Source of the DNA: Pseudomonadota bacterium | GTDB taxonomy: Bacteria; Pseudomonadota; Alphaproteobacteria; Caulobacterales; Caulobacteraceae | Reading direction: 5' to 3' | Assembly: GCA_023432855.1 (NCBI GenBank) | Contig: JAEZEZ010000058.1 | Location: 1-17,380, forward strand | DNA: 17,380 nucleotides | Shown here: in pieces, positions 7,930 through 13,452 of the stretch | How the letters are laid out: each line of letters opens with the position of its first letter | Numbering within the stretch: the first letter of the stretch is position 1 | The notes under the pieces: model-generated | What the model was told of the DNA's origin: nothing | The model's database searches: none | What the model saw: the letters and a program-made list of their open reading frames with translations, nothing else | Program-made: the position numbers and the translations under genes

Positions 7930-8580
7930 CTAGGCGCTGATGGCTTGGAGATCGGGGAGGCTGCAGAGCCGGACGTGACGCAGCGATTCCAGTTGCACGA
8001 GCCCGTCCGCCTGCAGCTGCGACATGGTCCGCGATACGGTGTGGATGGTCAGACCCAGGTGATCGGCGATGTCCTGGCGCGTCATCGGCAGGTCGAACTC
8101 GCGCTCGGCGCCCACCCGGGCCGCGTAGGCGAGCAGGAAGCAGACCACGCGCTCAACGGCGCCCTGGCGAGCCAGGACCATGGCGTGGTCCTCGCTGCGC
8201 TGGAACCAGTTCACCGACAGCCGCCACAGGTCGCCGGCCAGGGGGGCGTCGGACTCGGCCGCTTCGGCCAGGGCGCGGCGGGGGATAGCCTGCAGCACCG
8301 CCTCCGTCACGGCCTCGGCGGTGTTGCGGTGGGCCAGCGCGGCTTCCGGACCCAGGATGTCTCCGGGATGCAGGAAGTCACAGATCTGCCGGCGGCCGTC
8401 GCTGAGCAGACGGTAGGTCCGAACGACGCCCGAGAGCACCCGGTAGACGAAATCGGCGGGTTCGCCCTCACCGAAGATTTCCGCGCCGGGCGCGAAACTG
8501 CGGGTCCGGCAACCGGCCAGCCGGTCGAACACCGCGGCCAGCGCCGGCGGCGTCTGGCGGGAACCGAGGCTGGCGGCCAT
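7930..8580 (-). CDS. Crp/Fnr family transcriptional regulator, FixK-like
   Basis: The 216-residue protein has a cyclic-nucleotide-binding-type sensor domain (about 15-120), a dimer helix (about 122-150) and a winged helix-turn-helix (about 163-210). The recognition helix reads LTIHTVSRT (177-185), so His180 stands where Fnr and FixK have Glu. RTYRLLSDGRRQICDF (54-69) is typical of FixK relatives. There is no N-terminal Fnr-type cysteine cluster, so direct oxygen sensing by an iron-sulfur cluster is unlikely. I chose ATG 8580, though an in-frame TTG at 8616 would add 12 residues including a Cys-Cys pair. Neither has a clear ribosome site. The gene precedes hemN by 11 bases and diverges from the second regulator. 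FixK-like is my best placement, not a certainty. Confidence 0.85.
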   Translation of the reverse strand: MAASLGSRQTPPALAAVFDRLAGCRTRSFAPGAEIFGEGEPADFVYRVLSGVVRTYRLLSDGRRQICDFLHPGDILGPEAALAHRNTAEAVTEAVLQAIPRRALAEAAESDAPLAGDLWRLSVNWFQRSEDHAMVLARQGAVERVVCFLLAYAARVGAEREFDLPMTRQDIADHLGLTIHTVSRTMSQLQADGLVQLESLRHVRLCSLPDLQAISA

Positions 8581-8779
8581 CTGAGGGCAGCAGGTCTGGA
8601 GGGTCTGGACGGGCAAGGGCGTGATCTTTCGAAGGCGCTTTGTCAGTGACCGAAAGCTAACGGCCGGGCCGCACCACAGAAATTCGGGTCCATCCCCTAG
8701 GGGGTTTTCCCTAGTCGACCGGCCCCGCCCGACGGCGCCATACGAGGCTCGCGACCTGCGCGCGGGAGATACCGAGCTG
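8581..8779. promoter_or_regulatory. Divergent promoter region between two Crp/Fnr genes
   Basis: This 199-base gap separates the divergent regulator genes. It contains no TTGCG-N4-CGCAA box. The clearest structure is CCCCTAGGGG (8694-8703), a perfect 10-base palindrome, followed five bases later by CCCTAG (8709-8714), which repeats its left half. CTTTCG (8623-8628) and CGAAAG (8651-8656) form a separate spaced inverted repeat. The gap must hold both promoters, but I cannot point to convincing -35 and -10 elements. Confidence 0.5.
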
Positions 8780-9493
8780 ATGACAACGACCGCCGACCCT
8801 TCCGTGCTTCGCGGCTCGGAAATGTTCGCCTCGCTGTCGGACGCCGATCTCGCGGCCGTGCTCGCGGCCGGCTCCATCCGGCGTCTCCCGAAAGGCCAGC
8901 GCGCCTTCGCCCAGGGCGACGCCGGCGTCACCTGCCACAGTCTGCTGCACGGCCGCGTAAAGGTCGTGAAGTCGCGACCCGACGGCGGCCAGTCCGTTCT
9001 GCGGTTCATCGGCCCCGGCGACATGTACGGCACCGTGGCGGCTCTGATGGACCAGCCGTTCCCGGCCGACGCGGTCGCCGTGGTCGACAGCGTCGAAGTC
9101 GTGTGGACCGTCGGAGCGATGCGCAGCCTGATGCAGCGCTTCCCCGACATCGCACTGCGCGCTACCGCCTCGGCCGGCACGCGCCTGATCGAGCTGCAGC
9201 AGCGCCTTGGCGAACTCACGGCCGATCGCGTCGAACGCCGCATCGCGCGCGCCCTGTCGCGTTTGGCGCGGCAGGCGGGCAAGCGCACGGACGAGGGTGT
9301 CGAGATAGACTTCCCGATCACCCGCCAGGATCTCGCCGAGATGTCCGGGTCCACCCTGCATACCGTAAGCCGCACGCTCGCGGCCTGGGACCAGCAGGGC
9401 ATCACCGGCAGCACCCGCCGGCACATCGTCATCCGCAAGCCCCACGCCCTCGTGGCGCTGGCCGAGGACCTGGCGGTCGACGAAGGATCGTGA
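8780..9493 (+). CDS. Crp/Fnr family regulator, NnrR/DNR-like
   Basis: The 237-residue protein has the Crp/Fnr layout: a beta-barrel sensor domain (about 15-120), a dimer helix (about 125-160) and a winged helix-turn-helix (about 178-220). The recognition segment STLHTVSRTLAAWDQ (191-205) is characteristic of NnrR/DNR-type NO regulators, with His194 in place of the Glu of Fnr, matching a C-G rather than A-T step in TTGCG sites. There is no Fnr cysteine cluster, so a heme-NO sensor is likely by family. ATG 8780 is preferred because the sensor domain starts close behind it, and GGGAGA sits 11 bases upstream. It probably controls the boxes in this window. Naming it nnrR is probable but not proven. 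Confidence 0.85.
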   Translation: MTTTADPSVLRGSEMFASLSDADLAAVLAAGSIRRLPKGQRAFAQGDAGVTCHSLLHGRVKVVKSRPDGGQSVLRFIGPGDMYGTVAALMDQPFPADAVAVVDSVEVVWTVGAMRSLMQRFPDIALRATASAGTRLIELQQRLGELTADRVERRIARALSRLARQAGKRTDEGVEIDFPITRQDLAEMSGSTLHTVSRTLAAWDQQGITGSTRRHIVIRKPHALVALAEDLAVDEGS

Positions 9494-9500
9494 TCCGGCC

Positions 9501-9514
9501 TTGTCGGCGCGCAA
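9501..9514 (+). promoter_or_regulatory. Degenerate NnrR-like box before the DUF1858 gene
   Basis: TTGTC-GGCG-CGCAA keeps the right half of the window's consensus exactly and the TTG of the left half. It lies just after the second regulator's stop codon and its centre is 40.5 bases upstream of the DUF1858 ATG at 9548. At the usual activator distance, transcription would begin at or within a base or two of that ATG, or the true start is the ATG at 9587. Support is moderate because one half-site is poor. Confidence 0.4.
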
Positions 9515-9547
9515 CGTTCGCAGCCGGCGCCGTGTCAACTTCGGACC

Positions 9548-9781
9548 ATGTCCAGCGTTTCACCACCTCGCCTGCCTGAGCCCGGCATGACCGTGGCCGA
9601 GGTCCTCGGCGCCTGGCCCGCGCTCGTCTCCATCTTCGTGCGGCGGAAAATGGCCTGTCCCGGCTGCGACATGGCCGTTCACATGACCCTTGGCGAGGCT
9701 GCCGAGGTCTACGGCATGGACGACAGTTTCATCGAGGAACTGCGCAGCGCCGTGGCGGCGACGGCCCGCCTCACGGCTTAG
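9548..9781 (+). CDS. DUF1858 domain protein with CxxC motif
   Basis: The 77-residue protein carries a DUF1858 domain from about residue 14: MTVAEVL, then PALVSIFVRRKMACPGCDM, then LGEAAEVYGMDD and a final helix. C37 and C40 form the CPGC motif usual in the family. Such small domains occur alone or fused to others and resemble in layout the N-terminal ScdA_N domain of YtfE-type iron-sulfur repair proteins. The biochemical role is not established. ATG 9548 lacks a clear ribosome site. ATG 9587 falls exactly at the domain start and is a possible alternative. It follows the NnrR-like regulator and has a degenerate NnrR-like box upstream. A hemerythrin protein that could partner it is encoded about 500 bases away. 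Confidence 0.85.
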   Translation: MSSVSPPRLPEPGMTVAEVLGAWPALVSIFVRRKMACPGCDMAVHMTLGEAAEVYGMDDSFIEELRSAVAATARLTA

Positions 9782-9813
9782 GCTCCCAGCTTTCTAGAAC
9801 CCGTCCAACGAAA

Positions 9814-9844
9814 GGGGCCCGGAACGCGGTGCGTTCCGGGCCTC
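9814..9844. terminator. Bidirectional terminator hairpin
   Basis: GGCCCGGAACGC (9816-9827) and GCGTTCCGGGCC (9831-9842) form a perfect 12-base stem with a three-base loop, extended by a G-T wobble and a further G-C pair. It lies between the convergent DUF1858 and pseudoazurin genes. On the minus strand it is followed by CCTTTCGTT, a weak T-rich tail, so it best fits as the terminator of pseudoazurin. It probably also stops plus-strand readthrough. Confidence 0.8.
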
Positions 9845-9875
9845 GGGGCCGCCCTGTCTCGGGGGGAGCGGGCGG

Positions 9876-10322
9876 TTACTTCAGGCGAGCGAACATGGCG
9901 GCGAACCGCTTCTTGGCCACCCCGGGAGCCTTGGCGGCCACGGCTTCGGCCGCGGCGCGGTTGGGGGCGTTGCCGACCTGAACCAGGGCGACCATGCCCA
10001 TGCCGTAGTGCGGCGCGCACTTGAACCCGTAGACGCCGGCCTTGTCGACCTTGACCACGTATTCTTTGCCCATGGCGCCCTTGGGGAAGGTCACCCCGGC
10101 AGGGGCCATGCCGGCGATGAGCTCGGCGTTGTGGCCCTTGGTCGTCGGAACAAAGCGGACAGTGTCGCCCGGCTTCGCCCTGATGACCGACGGCTCATAG
10201 ACCATGGCGCCATCGGCGCCCGAGTTGAGCATCTTCACCACGTGCTCGGCCGCGAGGGTCGGGCCGGCGGCGAAGATCGCCGCGCCGGCGATGAGGGCGG
10301 GGAGGAGTTTGGACTTCAGCAT
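9876..10322 (-). CDS. paz: Pseudoazurin, periplasmic blue copper protein
   Basis: The 148-residue precursor has a signal peptide (1-24, with a hydrophobic stretch ending GPTLA) and a mature type 1 copper domain. Copper ligands are H64 in KGHN, C102 and H105 in KCAPHYGMGM, and M110. These match pseudoazurin positions 40, 78, 81 and 86 with a constant offset of 24, which also supports the cleavage site. Pseudoazurins carry electrons in the periplasm to copper nitrite reductase, nitrous oxide reductase and some peroxidases. None of those is in this window. The ATG has AAGG 8 bases upstream and follows the hemerythrin stop by one base. A perfect NnrR-type box within the end of the hemerythrin gene gives it its own likely promoter. 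Confidence 0.95.
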   Translation of the reverse strand: MLKSKLLPALIAGAAIFAAGPTLAAEHVVKMLNSGADGAMVYEPSVIRAKPGDTVRFVPTTKGHNAELIAGMAPAGVTFPKGAMGKEYVVKVDKAGVYGFKCAPHYGMGMVALVQVGNAPNRAAAEAVAAKAPGVAKKRFAAMFARLK

Positions 10323-10323
10323 T

Positions 10324-10929
10324 TTATTGGCCTTGGTGAGAGACGCGCGGTTCAACCGCGCCATGGCCGTCTTCTAGGGGGTGTGGACCCGGTCCACGTT
10401 GCGTTGGCGCAAACGCGAAAAATCTCGGAAAAAGAATCTCGTCCTCAAGCCGGATGTGTTCGCGCAGATCCGCGTCCACCTTGCGGCACAAGGCGTAGAG
10501 AAGCCGCCAGTGGGTCCCGGCGTGCGACGGGGGTTCGTGGCCGGAGGTCAGTCGCCTCAGCTCGCGCAGATCCGTCTCGAACTCGGCATGGTCCGACGCC
10601 ATCTTGCTCAGCGGCTTCGTCATGACGGCGCCCGCCCCGCGCATGAGAGCCGGGAAGATCACTACCTCCTCCTTGTGCTGGTGGGTCTCGAGATGATCGA
10701 GCATCGCCGCGAGGTGATCGGCCAGACCATGCGGACAGGCGTCGTCGGCGCGGTTTTCGCATTCGACGCGCTCGGCCAGCGCGATCGCGTCCGCCAGCTC
10801 ACGGCGATGCGTATCGTGGTAGCGGTCCCGGATGTGGGCCACGAGCCGCGGCGTTCCGTAGCGGGCGACATCGCCGGCGTCGTCGTCAGCTTCGACGAAC
10901 GGCTTTGTGGAGCTGGAATTCGGCGTCAT
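10324..10929 (-). CDS. Hemerythrin domain protein, YtfE/ScdA (RIC) type
   Basis: The 201-residue protein carries a four-helix hemerythrin-like di-iron domain. Candidate ligands in order are H32 in AHIRDRYH, H83 and E87 in THQHKEEVVIFP, H114 in SDHAEFE, and H158 and E162 in REHIRLEDEILFP. This pattern matches the C-terminal domain of YtfE/ScdA proteins, which repair iron-sulfur clusters after NO or oxidative damage. The N-terminal ScdA_N cysteine domain is absent. ATG 10929 is chosen for the AGGA just upstream. Residues after about 170 form a polar, Pro/Gly-rich tail that overlaps the pseudoazurin promoter. An exact NnrR-type box is centred 59.5 bases upstream, shared with nrdJ. A general oxygen- or NO-binding hemerythrin is the alternative reading. 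Confidence 0.88.
   Translation of the reverse strand: MTPNSSSTKPFVEADDDAGDVARYGTPRLVAHIRDRYHDTHRRELADAIALAERVECENRADDACPHGLADHLAAMLDHLETHQHKEEVVIFPALMRGAGAVMTKPLSKMASDHAEFETDLRELRRLTSGHEPPSHAGTHWRLLYALCRKVDADLREHIRLEDEILFPRFFAFAPTQRGPGPHPLEDGHGAVEPRVSHQGQ
10371..10412 (-). promoter_or_regulatory. Pseudoazurin promoter with NnrR-type box and palindrome
   Basis: The box TTGCG-TTGG-CGCAA occupies 10399-10412. Thirty-two bases downstream on the minus strand is TAGAAG (10371-10376), a four-of-six match to a -10 element at the spacing expected for an Fnr-type class II promoter. This predicts a start near 10364 and a leader of about 42 bases. Between them is a perfect palindrome, GTGGACC-C-GGTCCAC (10383-10397). 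The whole promoter lies within the last codons of the upstream hemerythrin gene. Confidence 0.75.
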
Positions 10930-10981
10930 CGTTCCTACCTTGAGGGGACGCCGAACCTGGGCGCGTCGATCTGCGGCTTCG

Positions 10982-10995
10982 TTGCGCCAGCGCAA
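10982..10995. promoter_or_regulatory. Shared NnrR-type box between hemerythrin gene and nrdJ
   Basis: TTGCGC-CA-GCGCAA is a perfect palindrome identical to the qNor-1 box read on the other strand. Its centre, 10988.5, is exactly 59.5 bases from both the hemerythrin ATG (10929) and the nrdJ ATG (11048). Class II activation in either direction would leave an 18-base leader that still contains each gene's ribosome site. The -10 positions on both sides are poor matches, so which gene it drives cannot be told from sequence. Confidence 0.8.
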
Positions 10996-11047
10996 ACTCC
11001 ACCTCCGGGGAATCGGCGAGCCTCCTGCTCCGAAAAGGGAGGACACC

Positions 11048-13312
11048 ATGGCGTTCGACAATCCGCTGGCGGCCGAGATCTGGTCCGGCAAGTATCGATT
11101 CAAGCCGGCCCGGGGCGGCGGCGACCAGTCGATGGAGGAGACCTGGGCGCGCGTCGCCACAGCGGTCGCCGAAAGCGAACGCCCGAAGCTGCGCGCCTAC
11201 TGGCGCGACCGCTACATCGACGCCCTGAGCGACTTCCAGTTCATCCCCGCCGGCCGCATCCTGGCCGGCGCCGGCACCGGCCGGTCGGTCACCCTGTTCA
11301 ACTGCTTCGTCATGGGGACGATCCCCGACGACCTGGGCGGCATCTTCGGCCATGTCCGCGAGGCGGCCGTCACCATGCAGCAGGGCGGCGGCGTCGGGAT
11401 GGACTTCTCGACCATCCGGCCCAACGGGTCTCCGGTGAAGGGCGTCGGCGCCGAGGCTTCGGGCCCTCTCAGCTTCATGGATGTGTGGGACTCCATGTGC
11501 CGCACCATCATGTCGGCGGGACAGCGCCGGGGCGCCATGATGGGCTGCCTGCGCATCGACCACCCCGACATCGAAGCCTTCATCGAGGCAAAGCGCGACC
11601 CGGCGCGGCTGCGCAACTTCAACGTCTCCGTACTGGTGCCGGACGCCTTCATGGAGGCCCTGCAGGCCGACGCGGACTGGCCCCTGGTGTTCGGGGGCAA
11701 GACCTGGAAGACGGTCCGCGCCAGCGACCTTTGGCGCAAGCTGATGCAGGCGACCTACGACGTCGCCGAGCCCGGCGTGATCTTCATCGATCGGGTGAAC
11801 GCCCAGAATAATCTGGCCTACTGCGAGACGATCTCGGCGTCGAACCCCTGCGGCGAACAGATGCTGCCGCCCTACGGCGCCTGCCTCCTCGGCTCCATCA
11901 ACCTGGCCCGGCTGGTGCCGACGCCTTTCGAGGCGGACGCCGAGCTGGACGAGGAGCGGCTGGGTGAGCTGACCCGGACGGCCGTGCGCTTCCTCGACAG
12001 CGTCATCGACGTTTCGCGTTTCCCCCTCCCCGCCCAGGACGACGAGGCCAAGGCCAAACGGCGAATCGGCCTCGGCGTGACGGGCCTGGCCGATGCGCTG
12101 GTTTTCTGCGGCGTCCGGTACGGCACGCAGGCGGCGGCCGACCTGACGCGGCGCTGGCTCGGCGTCATCAAGCGGGAGGCCTATCGCGCCTCGGCTGAAC
12201 TGGCCGGAGAGAAGGGCGCATTTCCGCTCTACGACTCCAGCATCCTCGACACGCCCAATGTGCTCAGCCTGGACCCCGAGACACGCGCGCTCATCACCAC
12301 GCATGGCCTGCGCAACGGCTGCCTGACCTCGATCGCGCCGACCGGAACCACGTCCCTGCTGGCCGGCAACGTCTCTTCGGGCATCGAGCCGGTCTTCGCC
12401 TTCGCCTACACCCGCAAGGTCCTGCAGAAGGACGGTTCGAAGCGCGAGGAGGCGGTCGAGGACTACGCCCTGTCCGTCTGGAAGCGGCTGCATGGCGACG
12501 CGCCTCCCCCGGAAGACGCCTTCGTCACCGCCCAGACCCTCACCCCGGCGGATCACCTGCGCATGCAGGCCGCCGCCCAGGACGTGGTCGACAGCTCGAT
12601 CTCCAAGACGGTCAACGTGCCCGAAGACATCGCCTTCGATGACTTCGCCGACGTCTACGTCGAGGGATGGCGCATGGGCTGCAAGGGCCTGACCACCTAT
12701 CGTCCGAACGCGGTGACCGGTTCTGTCCTCTCGACGGCGCCGGCGGAAGCGCCCAAGCCGGAGCTCCCGTCCGCGGTGGCCCCGGTGCTGACCCCCCGAC
12801 CCGAGTCCCTCGAAGGTTCGACCTACAAGATCAAGTGGCCCGACAGCCCGCATGCCGTCTACGTCACCCTGAACGACGTGGAGAGCGGCGGCGAACGGCG
12901 GCCCTTCGAGATCTTCATCAACTCCAAGAACATGGAGCACTACGCCTGGACGCTTGGGCTGACGCGCATGATCTCCGCGGTCTTCCGGCGGGGCGGGGAT
13001 GTCTCCTTCGTCGCCGAGGAACTCAAGGCCGTGTTCGACCCGCGTGGCGGAGGCTGGCTGAACGGGCGTTACGTTCCCTCGCTGCTGGCGGCTATCGGCG
13101 GCGTGATCGAACGCCACCTGGCGCGCGACGCCGCCGACAACGCGGCGACGCGCCTCGAGACCCATCCCGCGCTCCCGGCGCAAGCGGCCTCACCCGAGCC
13201 GTCGTCTTCGACGATCGCGGGTCCCAGCTGCCCCCGCTGCGGCACGCCGGGAATGGTGCGCAAGGAAGGCTGCGACACCTGCTTCGAGTGCGGCTACTCC
13301 AAGTGTGGATGA
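11048..13312 (+). CDS. nrdJ: Adenosylcobalamin-dependent class II ribonucleotide reductase
   Basis: This 754-residue cytoplasmic enzyme makes deoxyribonucleotides using a B12-derived radical and no oxygen. Seen in order are NCFVMG (C86, first active-site cysteine of the redox pair), QQGGGVGMDFS (111-121), NPCGEQ (266-271, with N266, C268 as the thiyl radical site, and E270), the second redox cysteine in RNGCLTS, and PTGTTS. A TSCPD domain follows, from about residue 595 (IKWPDSPHAVYV), and a C-terminal cysteine cluster of the form CPRC then CDTCFECGYSKC, for metal binding and thiol exchange. The start has GGGAGG 5 bases upstream. An NnrR-type box is centred 59.5 bases upstream, which links it to NO or anoxic conditions. 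No cobalamin riboswitch is recognisable in the short leader. Confidence 0.95.
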   Translation: MAFDNPLAAEIWSGKYRFKPARGGGDQSMEETWARVATAVAESERPKLRAYWRDRYIDALSDFQFIPAGRILAGAGTGRSVTLFNCFVMGTIPDDLGGIFGHVREAAVTMQQGGGVGMDFSTIRPNGSPVKGVGAEASGPLSFMDVWDSMCRTIMSAGQRRGAMMGCLRIDHPDIEAFIEAKRDPARLRNFNVSVLVPDAFMEALQADADWPLVFGGKTWKTVRASDLWRKLMQATYDVAEPGVIFIDRVNAQNNLAYCETISASNPCGEQMLPPYGACLLGSINLARLVPTPFEADAELDEERLGELTRTAVRFLDSVIDVSRFPLPAQDDEAKAKRRIGLGVTGLADALVFCGVRYGTQAAADLTRRWLGVIKREAYRASAELAGEKGAFPLYDSSILDTPNVLSLDPETRALITTHGLRNGCLTSIAPTGTTSLLAGNVSSGIEPVFAFAYTRKVLQKDGSKREEAVEDYALSVWKRLHGDAPPPEDAFVTAQTLTPADHLRMQAAAQDVVDSSISKTVNVPEDIAFDDFADVYVEGWRMGCKGLTTYRPNAVTGSVLSTAPAEAPKPELPSAVAPVLTPRPESLEGSTYKIKWPDSPHAVYVTLNDVESGGERRPFEIFINSKNMEHYAWTLGLTRMISAVFRRGGDVSFVAEELKAVFDPRGGGWLNGRYVPSLLAAIGGVIERHLARDAADNAATRLETHPALPAQAASPEPSSSTIAGPSCPRCGTPGMVRKEGCDTCFECGYSKCG

Positions 13313-13341
13313 GGCGGCCCTGACCCCCGGGAGAGGCCGCC
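13313..13341 (+). repeat. Inverted repeat directly after nrdJ
   Basis: GGCGGCC (13313-13319) and GGCCGCC (13335-13341) are perfect 7-base arms with a 15-base loop, starting at the base after the nrdJ stop codon. No T-tract follows, so it is a weak terminator candidate at best. The rest of the 140-base gap to qNor-2 contains no NnrR-type box. TTGACG at 13391-13396 could be a -35 element but I see no matching -10. Either qNor-2 is read through from nrdJ or it has a promoter I cannot recognise. Confidence 0.35.
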
Positions 13342-13452
13342 CAGAAGCCGGTCCCTCCCGGTCCCCCCTTGAAAATCCGAGCCTTCTGGTTTGACGGAAC
13401 CGGCGACACCGCCCATGGTTGGACAAGTTGTCGCAGCCCGGGAGGAACTCTG

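Noticed and set aside
8581..9438. N-terminal extension of the FixK-like regulator to 502 residues
   Set aside because: The extension runs antisense through the second regulator and has no homology. The family is about 200-240 residues long, so a start at 8580 (or 8616) is used.
10930..11047. Cobalamin riboswitch before nrdJ
   Set aside because: The gap is only 118 bases, already holds the box and a promoter, and shows no recognisable B12-box sequence.
10930..11160. N-terminal extension of the hemerythrin protein into the nrdJ region
   Set aside because: It would cross the NnrR-type box and the nrdJ start. ATG 10929 has a good ribosome site and begins close to the domain.
10886..13183. 765-codon minus-strand open frame opposite nrdJ
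   Set aside because: nrdJ is certain from its motifs. The antisense product has no recognisable domain and the composition of a GC-rich shadow frame.
13391..13404. Possible Fnr-type box (TTGAC half-site) upstream of qNor-2
   Set aside because: The second half-site is missing: the position where CAA is needed reads GGC.
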